The notes: generated by a model not told the origin, from the letters alone. DNA of 60,000 bases from Nymphaea colorata (GCF_008831285.2 NC_045139.1:4378704-4438703); one strand, 5' to 3'; positions 1 to 11,268 are shown, numbered from the stretch's first letter. A program made the numbers and translations.

Positions 1-1225
1 GAGCCTCTATATATCCTTGTGATCTCTTTCACTGCATCTAGGGGTGAAGATGTCTTTCCTTTTTAGGATGTATTTTTTAATAAAATTATATTACGCCAAA
101 GAGAAAATATTGCCTTTATTGTTGTATTATTTTTGGGAAAATGTGAGATTTTGGAAGATAATTGTATCTATAAAAGATGCCATTTGTTGATATTTTAGGA
201 TATTGTGGATGTGACAGTCCATTTTGAATAATAATGGACAAAGAAACACACGATCAGATGATACTTTTAAGATATGTGATAATTTACAAGGAGTGAGGAA
301 TTTGCACTAGGCATTACCATGCACATAAAACTATAAATAATTAGATGGATACTAGTGAACAAAAGCAAGACATCCTCTTATATATATTAGAGAATTGAAC
401 GGGTTCAAATGATCGCCCCATACCTCTCAGTTAATCCTTCAGTTGGTCGGCGTTGGGATGTGGACTTGAGTTATGCCCATGTCATGATCATGGAGGAGGG
501 TTCACTAATCCATGATGATCTTAAAAAGGTCCATTCATCATTTATAATAGCTATTAGAAAGATCTCTTTCAATACTTAGAAATTAGGATAGAAGTCAGAA
601 GATTACAATGCCTCTAAATTTAAAAAGAAAAAAAAAACTTTTGAAAAAGAGAAAGGAAATTACTTTTGGCAAGACTGCCTAGAAAATTTGTTTTTGTACA
701 TGTTGCAGCGGTATTCATAACCCTAGATCAGTGACTAGACTACCTTAGCAAGTAGTTTCTTAAATAACTAACTAGTGAAAAACCTGGCTTAGTAACTAAG
801 GACAAGCAAATAAATATATTATATAATTTGTAATAACTATTCTTTAGACATTGAACAAAAGCTTCATATGCACTATATTCAAGCTTGAGTTTATGTTGTT
901 AACATGACGTCATTAACCGTCTTATCCATATTATCCACAAAAGTTTCACTTGCATCCAAGTATCGACTCCATCATGGACTGCGGATGTCTGTTTTATAGA
1001 TTTTCCAAGCCTTTTCCTTTTTCTTTTAGTCTGATGACCTGACACTAGGTATAACATCAGATTGAACCCAAAAGGGTTGACCTTGATAATTTAGATTAAT
1101 TCATGTTATATAAATCTGTAAATATGATTTTTTATCGTCAAACTAAGAAATAATTTTTTTGAAAATTTATTTCTCAGTCATCACACACATCAAAATGAGA
1201 ATTAAAAGATTTTTTCATTCGTTTG
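1..1225 (-). repeat. Dispersed repeat copy A (inverted relative to copies B and C)
   Basis: Read on the minus strand, this stretch matches copy B (about 28000-29206) and copy C (about 51888-53105) almost base for base. Shared landmarks are the block around the word TTTGGCGTAATATAA, the TGACGTCA-containing block near 900-920, and the CATCACACACATCAAAATG block near 1180-1197. It is slightly closer to C than to B, because A and C share the GTCGATACTTGG-type wording that B lacks. The copy runs off the left edge and ends at about 1222-1225, where the short word GAATG is shared with the neighbouring element. No credible coding frame was seen. The repeat type is unknown. Confidence 0.85.
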
Positions 1226-2160
1226 GACAGAGTCTGCAAATCTTGAATCGCCAGGCCGAACATAGCTCTGATACCAGGTCTGGTGTAGCTGGAAGCCACG
1301 GGAGGCGCCGTAGGCTGCCGACCCCAACTCGTTTCGCCCAAGATCACGCTCGGCTGAGGTGGAGATCGATGGAAATGAAGGTCTGCAGCTCTGTACAGCC
1401 TTCTTCTACAAGCGCAGGGGTAGGAACACCAAGTTACAGATGAAACGAGCACCAAGGGAGTATGGGATGGGCTTGTGTGGGCTGGAGGACATTGCGAAGA
1501 TGCGGGCGACTGTGATGGAGTGGAATGCCGCCGGGAAACGGAGAAGGTGTGAGTGGAAGGCAATGGATCAGTGCGGTGGCTATGGAGTTCCACCTCTGTC
1601 GCAGGACAGGGGCAGGGGAGGTGTCGGTCGGTCGAGGCAACGTTTATCCGTTGTCGGCGATTGCTCAGATCCACGGAGCAACTCACCTGAGTGTCGTAGG
1701 GAATGGGTGATGCTAGGGCCTGCCAGTGAAGAACCACGTCGCCGGAGATTCTAGCCTCTATTCGTCCACCGCCCTCTGCTGAAGAGAACCACTCTTCAGC
1801 TGTCGAGACTTTGGATTTACAGGTTTTCTGAGGTCAGAAGAGATTCAGCCCAGCCGGCGGAATGGGCGTCGCCGGATTCTTCTCATTACGAGGGATTTAC
1901 AGTCTTCATCAAAATGCCCCTAACACTGGTTGCCTTCCCCCTTTCGAAGAGCAGAGGAGGAGGAAGGCGATGGCATCCAACGGCTCACGCGTGCAAGCTG
2001 TGGATACTGGTCGACAGATGACCCAGATCGACAATCTTGTCGAACCGGGTTGGTACAATAAGACCCGCCCGGGTCCTCCCTCAAACTCGGGTCCCAAATC
2101 CAAGCCACAAGAAAGAACGGGTACGGACCCTGTCCGCAACCCCCAAAAACCGCGTTACAA
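1226..2160 (-). mobile_element. LTR-like segment of a GC-rich element, 3' part with leader
   Basis: On the minus strand this GC-rich block ends in a primer-binding-site-like sequence (separate entry), after which only about 40 bases of leader remain before the junction with repeat copy A. The block therefore looks like the end of a 5' LTR plus the start of an internal region, truncated at 1225. A TGTAACG word near 2158 on the minus strand is a possible LTR start, but no partner LTR is in the window, so the true length is unknown. The 187-codon minus frame across this block has no recognisable domain and is treated as non-coding. Confidence 0.5.
1264..1276 (-). promoter_or_regulatory. Primer-binding site, tRNA-iMet type
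   Basis: The minus strand reads TGGTATCAGAGCT, the usual complement of the 3' end of initiator tRNA-Met used by many plant LTR retrotransposons. It directly follows the LTR-like block above. This fixes the transcription direction as minus and marks where reverse transcription would have started. Confidence 0.7.
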
Positions 2161-2500
2161 TCCCGGACCCGTGTCCGGTGGAGCCTGAGGCGTGTCCCGC
2201 TGCGGCGTCCTCTCACGCTCGGCGTGTCCCGCCTCACCATCGAATGAGTCCCGTCAAAGAACGAAGGTCGCTCTCCTTCGTGTCCCGCTGACGCATCCCA
2301 ACTCGGCAGATGAGTCCCGTCATACCGCCGGGCGTGTCCCGCCAAGATCCTCATATCGCGTCCCCGCTGGTGTCGCCCTGGCCGTGTCTGTCCCTTCTCG
2401 ACGTGTCCCGCCTCGCATGAACTCGTGTCCTATCAAAAGATGCACTGGTCGCATCCTTCCCAGTTCGCGTCCTCCTCCACCCGGCATGTCCCGCTCAGAA
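2161..2500 (-). repeat. Array of short GGGACACG motifs
   Basis: On the plus strand the word CGTGTCCCGC, or a one- to three-base variant, recurs near 2191, 2223, 2246, 2279, 2311, 2333, 2357, 2383, 2402, 2423 and 2485, mostly 19-33 bases apart. The sequence between motifs is not conserved. Comparable arrays occur at 8570-8810 and 33778-33900. The position next to an LTR-like block suggests an upstream regulatory (U3) region, which is inference. Confidence 0.7.
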
Positions 2501-3870
2501 CCCAGTAGACTGAGCCTCCTTCTCCTGAGCGGGCCTGAGACGCGTGGTTTAGCTGGGCAGGTCTTACCATGGACCATCTGAAACAACTTTGACCCGCGGT
2601 CTCGACCGCTGATTAATCTCACTTGTCCACAGAGACGTTCTTGGAGTTGGGCTGGAGCTGGGTTAGCCGGAAGGGCTGAATGGCGAATAGTCCCCTTGCC
2701 TGGGCGGAGGTTAACCTCCCTAGGTCGAAAACGATACTCGTTTGGTTTGGCCTCAACTTCGGCCTCCGCCTTGGTTTCCATCTCGTGCTGCCCGGTTTCC
2801 CTAGTACGTGGGAGGCCCTCTGAGGAATGGGCGCCTTCCACCGTGTCTGAGCGCATGATAGCCTCCCTCGCATGTTGGCTGGCCTCTAAAAGGGACTAGG
2901 AGGTGCTTTGCAACTGGGCCCAAATGGCTGAGATACGGCCAGCCCTCGGCCATCGTGACTGAGTGGGACCCCCCTAAGACAGAGCCTGCCCTCAGGCTCT
3001 GCGCAATCGCTTGCCCCGGTTTAGCTTGGCATTGAGGCGACGAGGAATCCTCAAGTGAGGTTCTCTTCCACCGGGATCCCAAGGGTAGTGAGCTATCTCC
3101 TTATCTCTGCCTGGTAATACCTCTCCTAACTCGGCTCTAGGCCAGCCACGCTGCCTCACCTTCTGCTGCCGGAGGGTAGGATCATTCAGCCGAGTCGATA
3201 GTGGCTGGTCTTGCTGCTGCGCACTCGGATGAATTGGCCACACTGCTAGCTGATTTACTTGGACGGCTGCAGCACCAGCTGCTGTAATTCCCGTAAGGCA
3301 ACATCCGTAGATGGCCCTAGCAGCAAGGCTGCCCTTTGCTGTTACTCCAATAATCTCAGGATCTCTCAGTTTGAGATCTCCGCACAGTATGGCTTCACGA
3401 TTCTGGTCCCAGCTGGAGGGAAACAATGTATGCTCGTGGGGCGGCTTCTGAGATGACAGGTTTCTTGCTTTTGTTTTCTGCAGTTTCACTCGAGAACTTC
3501 AGGAGCAGCATGCTCACTCCACACATCCGTAGTCTCAAGGGCCTCTCCCACCTGATAAAACGTGGGAGATATCTGAGTGTAGAGAGGTGATAGGTTTTAG
3601 CCTCTTCCGTAGAGCCCAAGAGATGGCTCGGGTGGGTTTCCTGCTGTAACCCAGCTGTAGCAGGCCATAAGGTCTTTGCTTCCATGGTTCCTGCAGAAAT
3701 TAACATTCCACTGGCCAGCACACGCCCAGCCATTTCTGCTTCCTCAAGTTAGGAAGCTTCCTGCCATTCAAGTCCCAAGTAAATCTGATCATAAGCCGCT
3801 AAACTCCCCGCTAGCCCTGGCTGGACATCGCGTTGTTGGACCAGTCTAGGTACAACTTTTTTCCAGGGAT
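2501..3870 (-). mobile_element. GC-rich element, copy 1 (minus strand)
   Basis: The minus strand matches plus-strand positions about 32345-33780 with only scattered substitutions and small indels. The part equivalent to the 368-codon frame of copy 2 is broken here: minus frames 3733-3395 and 3489-2992 carry the two halves, separated by a small deletion that changes frame. In the last 165 codons only about three residues differ from copy 2 (T/N, C/R and K/R), so the pair is recent. No known protein domain was recognised. The match to copy 2 ends near 3870. Confidence 0.75.
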
Positions 3871-4082
3871 CAAGGGAATTGAGTACAACAAAATGTCATT
3901 AGTACTTTCCTTATTGAAAGGTCAGGACTCTTTTGAAAGGTCAGGACTCACCCAGGTACCGCGTCCAGAACCTTCCAAAACAGATTGCCTGTTCGCACGC
4001 AGCAGCGCCTGCCACCTGTTTCTGTTTGCAGCTTGTTTGTAGCTTTGTATTTTCTATTTTCTCTTTATTGTTTCTTTAGTGT
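3871..4082. other. Unassigned sequence
   Basis: A short direct repeat, GAAAGGTCAGGACTC, occurs twice near 3916-3946. No gene, terminal repeat or RNA was seen. Confidence 0.4.
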
Positions 4083-4650
4083 GCCCCAATTCAAATTCCT
4101 TTTTCCTTATTATAATTGATTTGTGCACATACCTAGAAAATAATGAGGTGATGTCTTTATAGTTCCTCACTTACATGCACATCACCTGTAAGCCAATATC
4201 ACCCCCAACTAAGAGGTGTTGATATGCTTCAATCTTTTAAATCACAGCCATTATGGCTGTTCAAAAGAGAGACGTCTCTCATTCTATCCAAAATTGTACA
4301 CGCACTGCACCTTCATATCGTGCACAAGTGAACAATACCAAAAAACAAACTTCAAGATCTAGAGAGGCAGAATATAAGAGTACAAAAGTGGCTTATTATT
4401 TTTAATAAATGGTATATTATTTCTAATAAATGGTATATGCTTGAGTATGGAGACAAAGCAAAGGCTTATTAGTTAGTACATTATACCTTTTACGGGACAA
4501 AAACACGAAACTTTGAGATTATATGGTTTAGATAGAAACCTGTATTCCAAAAACATGATATTCTTGTTACCAAATTCTTTTGGTAGTCTATTTTGAACTC
4601 TTTATAGAATATCATCATTATATATAAGGCCTAACATCAAAGACATACGC
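4083..4650. repeat. Dispersed repeat blocks X and Y
   Basis: Block X (about 4170-4320, from GCACATCACCTGTAAGCC to ACCTTCATATC) is nearly identical to 54345-54492. Block Y (about 4507-4650, around GAACCTGTATTCCAAAAAC-type wording) is nearly identical to 59795-59950. A short word around 4085-4115 also matches the reverse strand near 54620-54655. These show that the same mosaic occurs at least twice in 60 kb. No coding content was seen. Confidence 0.75.
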
Positions 4651-4913
4651 CCTGCACAAAAAACCAATAAAAGTATTAATAATAATTAATAATATCTTCG
4701 TTTTTTAATTTATTTTGATTGAGGGTGTGGTGAGGACTTTCTTTTTCAACCGACCGTCCGTCTTGATAAATCTAACAACTCAAATTTGGTTTCTTGTGGT
4801 ATTCATTAATTTTAAAGCTACCATTCATGCAATATATATATATAACGATATTGGCTACATGTCTTTATTGTCACAAGAGTTGGGCAGCCATCTGATCAGC
4901 TGCCATCTGATGG

Positions 4914-4914
<1 letters not shown>

Positions 4915-4956
<42 letters not shown>
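4915..4956. repeat. (TA)n microsatellite
   Basis: An uninterrupted TA dinucleotide tract of about 21 repeats lies between the two halves of a small direct duplication. Confidence 0.95.
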
Positions 4957-4959
<3 letters not shown>

Positions 4960-5414
4960 CGATATTGGCTACATGTTTTCTTTTTTGTCACATCGTAATA
5001 AGAGTTGGGCAGCTATGTGATCAGCTGTTATTCGATGGCTTACAGTTTTCAATGGGTGCATACAAATCTTTACAATAGAGCAAATTCTTCATTTTTGTTT
5101 TTTATATAGTCCAATTGTTTTCATTTGGAGAGATGATGCTAGTAGAGGTTGACTCCATTTTCAATAAGAATGAACACTACAAACATAGTGCTTTGATACC
5201 ACTTTGTTATGGTTGTTTTCACCAACAAATCTTGTGACAATCATGTAAAAGAACTCACAAAATGGATATATTCTTTTCAATAATAAATTACCCTCAAAGG
5301 AATACATAAAAACACAACAACCTCACACCTTTTTCTTTGTATTTCTTTTCTCAACCAACTATCAATTTTTTATGAATCGCCCTAGTTAGATGACGAGGTT
5401 GTTTATTCACTGAC

Positions 5415-5416
<2 letters not shown>

Positions 5417-5509
<93 letters not shown>

Positions 5510-5511
5510 TA
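5417..5511. repeat. (CT)n(AT)n compound microsatellite
   Basis: About 16 CT units run directly into about 26 AT units. The same compound tract occupies the matching place in the other copy at 43278-43361. Confidence 0.95.
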
Positions 5512-6276
5512 GGCTGGGAATGTACCAAGAGGTTAAGGACAAAATCAAAATCCTTTAAATATAATATTTAGAAAAATCGATATATATACATATATATATT
5601 AAGTTAACATTTTTTAAGGTTTAATAGTGTTTTTGTAATAAGTAAAAATGATTGTTTAACATTTTGATAATACAAAAATAAAAATATATATATAAATTAC
5701 TGATGATGCAAAAACATGTTTTATATCAATATATTAGGATGTTTATATTTTATTTAAAATAATTTTTTATGAAAAACTTTGTTACCAAAAAAGTTTTTAC
5801 CAATATATACATATACTTAGGTGAGCAAGAGCTATTTAAATGAGAGAATGAGGAGGATATGTGAGGGCTGGAGCAGAGATAGCGATCCCACACCATGTAA
5901 ACCAAATGGGCGTGCATGAGAAATGGAGAACAGACCTGTGCGGGACCCACGACCCAGTTAGACTCCATCGCGTGATGTGAGACGAAGCGTCGAAACCTTT
6001 CTCTCCTAAACGCAAGAAAGGCAGAGAAAGAGACGAGAGGTTGTTCGTTGCCATTAAAAGAGAGCGAGAGGTGTAGTGAAAGAGATCGCAAGGATATATA
6101 GAAGCTCGAGTAATAACTTTGACCAATTCAGGGAACATAGAGAGAGAGAGAGAGATATACCTCATACCATTTTTCGTACTTTCTCTTCTTCTTCTTTTAT
6201 ATGAATACTTCTTCTCTGTGTCTTCAAAACTCATTCATTATCAACTGTCTATCTTTCATCTTGGTTTTTCCCTTTA

Positions 6277-6504
6277 AATTGTGCTCGATCCGAGGTTGCA
6301 TTAAAAGACATGTTTTGAGAGATCTTCAGTTTAAACAAACTGAGAATCTTAATAGCATGAATTTCAAATTCATGCTACATGTCAAAATCCATGAATTTAA
6401 GATCGGATTTGTGGGGAAATGTCCGATCTTAAATCCATGAATTTGAGATATTAGAGTTTTCATATCACCATGGATCTCAGATCTACGGTGAACCAAACAC
6501 AACC
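6277..6504. mobile_element. Tourist-like MITE (PIF/Harbinger type), 228 bp
   Basis: The left end reads AATTGTGCTCGATCC and the right end, reverse-complemented, reads GGTTGTGTTTGGTTC. Both sides are flanked by TTA (6274-6276 and 6505-6507), the usual 3-bp target duplication of PIF/Harbinger MITEs. Internal dyads such as CATGAATTTCAAATTCATG and a pair of CCGATCTTAAAT/GATCGGA words add fold-back potential. There is no coding capacity. Matching insertions lie at 29368-29594 and 53273-53499. Confidence 0.8.
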
Positions 6505-6962
6505 TTACACTTTCAATTCTGCACTTATGGTCTTAAAAATGCACTCTCCCATGCTTTAGTTTTGTTTTTTTTCTTCATTGGTTTTGGATTTGCACTTATT
6601 GTCTTAAGAATGCACAGGATGGTGTTTCCTTAGAAAACCAATGAAGTAAAGTTAAAGCAGCCCAAGAGGTCCAATCTTGTGTACTACCATATTGTTTCTT
6701 TTTTCTTTTGTTATCCATTGATGAAGATGGAGATAGATGTGTGGTCTTTACAAACAATTGTCCTCAAAGCAGAGGCTGAAGTAGGTGTGGGCTACGTGTG
6801 GTCTAAACATATGACTATATATGTTGTTTCCAAAAGCATCCCCTTTGCCCTTCAACTCATTTACACTCCAAAAGTCGACCGATGCGCCGTAAGAATTTCT
6901 ATGGGCCTTTGACCCAAGTTGAATGAAGGTGAGACCTCAAATCCTCGGATCTCATACATTCA

Positions 6963-7189
6963 ATTTGCGTTTGATAGCCTTGGTTCTTAGATCTGATGTT
7001 GCATAAAAAGGTGTGTTTTGGAAGATTTCAATTTAATCAAATAGTGAATCTCAGTAGCATGGATTTAAGATCCATGCTACATGTTAAAAACCATGGATTT
7101 AAGGTATGACGGAAGGAGGTCCGATCTTAAATCTATGGATTTGAGATTCTAACCACGGTCCTGAGATTCAATGTGGAACAAACACAACC
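6963..7189. mobile_element. Second Tourist-like MITE, 227 bp
   Basis: The left end contains TTTGCGTTTGATAGCC and the right end, reverse-complemented, GGTTGTGTTTGTTCC, with TCA on both sides (6960-6962 and 7190-7192). Its interior is a diverged relative of the MITE at 6277. A left-part copy lies at 54047-54220, where the right end is lost. Confidence 0.65.
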
Positions 7190-7220
7190 TCATTTATAAT
7201 AGATCAGATCTGAGATATAA

Positions 7221-8040
7221 GGTAAACAAGCACTGCCAACTTTTTGAACTCCTAATCATCACAAAGTTCGGACTCCGAACTACGCCTAGCTAGGTGGATG
7301 GAACTCTTGTTGCTTTTGCTTTTGATTTGGAAATTAAAGAGATAAACCTCGTTGTTCATTAGGTAATGCTCATTACCAGCGAAATTTGACAGAAAAAAGA
7401 TCTCGTCCAATTAAGCATCAATATAGTTCACATTCTTCGGATATACTATATCACAATAATCATTGTACATATTATATGGCACAGTTGCGTTAAGTTAATA
7501 TGCTGTTGCTTCATGTGCTCATGTGCTCGTGCGAGTTTCTGATACAATGCCAAACAGAACAATGCATGATAATTAAATTTCTACATTCACACAGATGCAA
7601 AACAAAGGCGGGAAGACAAGGAGAAAGAAGCTGCAAGTAAAAATGTATCATGTTTGTTTTTAATAATAAAAGGGGAACATAAATCTTTAGACTTGATAAA
7701 AAAGGTCAAGTACGTAGGGCCACGCATGAGTTACATCTGATAGGAGGGTTTTGTATTTTTTTATTATTTAAAAACAATATTTAAGTAAAAAAATGACTAT
7801 CAAAAAGCAAGGAACAAGACTTCCTTTAGTTGCCTAACTTTAGCCAAATTCATACCTTATTCCGTAATCCTATGGATCCCTAGATAATTTTGGACCATAA
7901 GATTTACTGTGGAGGACCTTTTATCCGCATCGTATTAAAGCTCTACAACTTGATATTTTCATATGTCCAATTACAAGTATAGCCTATTAAGGGTACATGT
8001 GTAATTGCACCTTAAAATTGCACTACACCAGTCGTTGAGG
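7221..8040. other. AT-rich intergenic sequence, nothing recognised
   Basis: No open frame of substance, terminal repeat, RNA gene or match to another part of the window was seen. Confidence 0.5.
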
Positions 8041-8825
8041 ATCACTCCCTCTGCGGTTATTTAAGGAACCCGCTTTCCGCTACCCCATCTTCCTTGGGTG
8101 CTTGGCTCAGGGAGAAGAACAAGAGTGAGAGAGAGACAGAGTGATCCGGCCCGACCCTCACTCGGCCTAGATGGCTGGCTGTATCCGCCCCACTAGCGCC
8201 CATGGAAGGGTGACTGAGGAGGGGGGAAAAAGATGAATTTTTGGCCGTAGGCTCCTGTTTGACCGCACGCAAGGGAGCTAAAGTGCCTCTGGCTCCTTCC
8301 CAAGGCCTTCCCGCGTGCAAGGGAGGTTAAGGGAAGGGATGACGATCGGGCATATTAGCAGATGGAGGATGACTTGCCGCGTTCCCAGCAAATGGCAAAG
8401 GGAGCCTAATTGAGAGATGTCAACGCAGACGTGGCCAAAGTGACTACCGAAAAGCACAGTGTTTCACTAGGGAGGTTAATTCCAGCCCAAAGAGGCCAAG
8501 GAAGCCCGGCCAAAGCCGAATCTCGGCAACGTTTGACCGAATGCAGTGAGGTTCAAGCGGCTTGTGGCGAGACACGACTCCCTGCAAGTAGGGACACGCT
8601 TGGCAGGGAGAGACACAGCCTAGGCGACGCGGAAGGAGCACGTCCGACTTTGTTTCAAGCGCGACACGCCTTCAGGTGACGCGAGACACGCTGAGCAACA
8701 TCAGACACTATGGCGAGACACGCTCGGGACACAACAAGCAGATTACCGAGCGGGGACACGTCCAACAGCGGGGCGACAGGAGATGGCTGGACACGGATCC
8801 AGATTTGTGCACGCGGGATGGCCCT
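8041..8825 (+). mobile_element. GC-rich element, diverged third fragment
   Basis: The GC content rises sharply here. The block shares the signature words of the other GC-rich copies: GGGAGGTTAA (near 8325 and 8470) followed by GGGACACG-type motifs from about 8570 to 8810, in the plus orientation like copy 2. Overall similarity is otherwise too low to align by eye. A TTATTTAAGG word near 8056 could be a TATA-like element. The 89-codon frames on both strands here are not convincing. Confidence 0.55.
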
Positions 8826-9060
8826 TCCAGTATTGAAAACCCATACCCGGTTTTTAAAAATTTTAAAAATTTATATGTAAAATTTTAAAAAAATTTACTT
8901 ATATATAAAAATTTAAAAAAATGATATTTAAGCTCAAGTCAAAATTTAAAAACTTTAATTAAGCCCTCCTAATGAAGAATTTATGCTCCGCCTGACTCTT
9001 GTAGTCTTATGACCTTAACCTGTTCAGTTTTTGCCCACCAATTAGGCACGCGTTCGGTTA
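8826..9060. other. AT-rich spacer
   Basis: This consists of A/T runs such as AAATTTTAAAAATTT with no gene. The composition resembles the interior of hAT-type MITEs, but no ends were found. Confidence 0.4.
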
Positions 9061-9061
9061 C

Positions 9062-9355
9062 GTGCGCTCGCAAATGCTTGCTGCATTGTGCAAGGTTCAG
9101 TCAGATGACAGCAAATTATGCAGCCGAAAGAACATGCTAATGTTGAAAATGTTGAAGAGGATTCATGAGACGAAGATGGTGGAGAGGAACTGTGAAGCCC
9201 CTGCCTCTTGGCTTGATTGGGAGAAGAGGTACCATTGCGCTTATGCTTCTCATGTATATGAAGGCGTTGGGCAGTTGCAGTGGTTCTTGATCAAAACATG
9301 GCCGAGTATGGGTGTGGGAATATTGGTGCTGGTGGGCATAAGCCCACCCACTTAA
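9062..9355 (+). pseudogene. Exon-like frame of an unidentified protein
   Basis: An open frame of about 97 codons ends in TAA at 9353-9355. Its composition is more protein-like than the other small frames. It has a basic and Met-rich start, then a W-L-D-W-E-K-R-Y segment (about residues 50-57), a Y-x-x-x-V-G-x-L-Q stretch and a hydrophobic end (MGVGILVLVGI). It has no in-frame ATG at the 5' edge, so it could be an internal or terminal exon, or a remnant of one. No splice partner, promoter or second exon could be supported. I do not recognise the family with confidence, and no function is proposed. Confidence 0.3.
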
Positions 9356-9429
9356 GCTTCTCTGGTTCTCTTCAATCTGCTTGAAGCATACAAATGGATT
9401 TTGGATCTCCTTCTTCACCACTAGAAACT

Positions 9430-10186
9430 GAATTAGTGAAGTTAGTCATGATACAGACAATGGCGGGCTCAAAAAAATTTCGTTTAGGGGCACTAACCGA
9501 TCTATCGCTTAGGATTGCAGGGCACTGACTCAGTCTGGTGTGGGCATTACATGCGACTAGACCTGGCTGAACTTAGGTCCAGCTTAATCACATTGCAAGA
9601 TCTTAGAGGCTGGTGTAGGCCACTGCTCACGCCAGTCAAACAGATACCCTTTTCTTCCCACAGAGGCAGCACCGCTCCAGGTTCTGCTGGGCCATGATCA
9701 CATGCCAGTGGTTCTTCGTTGTGATCATGATGGTGAAGAGGTAAAATTCAATTTATTTCCCTTGCTTGGTTAGAATTAAATGCATCAAATCTTCAATATG
9801 CATATACATTTATATCGCTCTGCGCACAACTTCTATGTACAAAATACCTTGCAACAATCTTGTGGCACTACAAATGGGTCAGTTTAGGATTTTTCTTTTT
9901 TGTGCTGTACCAATATTAAATTCAACGTTCCCCCATCCTAAATTCGATACAATTTCATCTTTACAACTTAGCATAGAAGCCCAAAATATTGCCGTAGTTC
10001 ATTGAATCTTCTCAAATAGACTGAGACATGTTGCAGATATCAGATTATGACCAATAACAAGATGCATTAATAACATGCATGCAAAGCCAGCAACATAGTT
10101 GTCAAGCACACAAAATTGATAAAAGGTAAGTTAGTTTTGGTGGGCATTTATTCAGCTTCCTTAGGTTAAAAACTTGTGCTTGTGGT
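9430..10186. other. Unassigned sequence upstream of repeat copy B
   Basis: No gene or terminal repeat was recognised. The words GAGGCTGGTGTAGGC near 9607 and GAGGCTGGCGTAGGC near 56352 are alike, which suggests a decayed relative of the hAT-type MITE at 56226-56397. Confidence 0.35.
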
Positions 10187-10755
10187 TCACTATCAATTTG
10201 GAAACAAAGGAAGAATGTACTAACCGATTTTCAGATGACATAGATTGTGTAAGTAAAGTGCTGACTGTAATTAAAAGAACAAAAGAATGAATCGGTCATA
10301 AAATTACAAAATTCAGATGGATTTGACAAAAGCAGTAAGGCAAAATGTCAGTTCTTCTTCTTTTTGCCTCTTTCTCTCCCTTCTTTCCCCTCGTGCTTTT
10401 GCTCCGGTTATGGTTACTATTCTTTATATTTTTTTGGTCCTTGCTTTGAATGCTATTTTTTTCTTATGTCCCTTTTATTTCTTTTATGCCTTTGTTGATT
10501 GGTGATGCTTTGTCTCCTATAATAAGTTTTCATTTTGTCACCTCTCTCTAAATTAAACGCATCCTGCATCCTGTAATTACCAAATTCAAGATAACATAAC
10601 AAAGATGATTAAAACTGTAGTGCATCTAAGAGATTGTGATTAATTTCTTTGATCTTCTTTTACAAACCCATTTAAAACTTCATCTGATTTTGTATTCTTG
10701 CACTTCCACACAGACAAGTGCATCTGCCTATTCAGGTGTTTCTTTATTGGTATCA

Positions 10756-10759
<4 letters not shown>

Positions 10760-10818
<59 letters not shown>

Positions 10819-10830
10819 TATACACACATA
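10760..10830. repeat. (AT)n(AC)n microsatellite
   Basis: About 24 AT units are followed by CA/TA mixtures. Copy C has AG units in the same place. Confidence 0.9.
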
Positions 10831-11268
10831 AAAACTAGACCAGTTATATAAAGAAAAATAAAAACAGACCCTTTTAAAATCAACTATTGTCTATTATTAT
10901 TTTTTTGCAATCTACCCTTATGGTTGTAAATATGATTTTAAGAGTAATTCGGTGAGAAACATAGCTTAAGTTAGTTTTTTTTTAATAATGAAGAGATGAA
11001 CTGTTCTCACAACATCAAAATTTGGATAGTGGAAAGATTCTTTTTATAAAAATACTTAAACTAATGCATGATTGATATTAAGCTAGTGCATAAATGGTTT
11101 TTATCTTTTATCCAAGTGGTCAGGTATATATATATATATATATATCAATGCTAGAAAGAAAAGTAGTGAATGAGGGAGACAGAGTTATCCTTTTGCTCAT
11201 CTCAATGCTACAAGGAAGAGTTGCGACCAAGAGAAACAATAAGAAGGTCTATCTCATCCCTTGCCTGA

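Larger units (their letters stand above)
4652..6058 (-). mobile_element. Ty1/copia-type fragment (LTR-side, PBS, broken gag), copy 1
   Basis: This 1.4 kb block is shared with 42674-43972. A PBS-like TGGTATCAAAGC lies on the minus strand at 5190-5201. Just after it a minus frame begins with ATG near 5160 and reads like the N-terminus of a copia gag (MEST...ISPNENNW, then KTKM and CKDLY). A stop codon falls where the family has Trp, so the frame is dead. The LTR side should lie above 5202, beginning TGTTATG in plus orientation, but its far end could not be fixed. About 90 bases (GATATTGGCTACATG to GATGGCT) are duplicated on either side of the (TA)n at 4915-4956; the other copy has them once. 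Confidence 0.6.
6071..7220 (+). repeat. Dispersed repeat block W, copy E
   Basis: This matches copy B (about 29175-29832) and copy C (about 53075-54220) from the word AGTGAAAGAGATC onward. It lacks about 110 bases, present in both B and C, between the word AATGCAC and ACAGGATGGTG near 6613. It carries two Tourist-like MITEs, listed separately. The 77-codon frame at 6679-6912 has a frame-disrupted counterpart at 53761 and shows no domain, so it is not called as a gene. Confidence 0.8.

Noticed and set aside
1174-1737. 187-codon minus-strand frame across a PBS
   Set aside because: It reads through the LTR end, the PBS and into an unrelated repeat, so it cannot be one protein.
1862-2581. Overlapping frames on both strands in the GGGACACG array
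   Set aside because: Repeat-driven, GC-rich frames with no shared protein pattern between copies.
5205-6058. Complete copia LTR between PBS and GCCATTAAAA
   Set aside because: The two ends do not form the expected TG...CA inverted pair, so only a partial LTR side is claimed.
6679-6912. 77-codon frame in block W as a gene
   Set aside because: The counterpart at 53761 has a different frame after an indel, with no sign of constraint.
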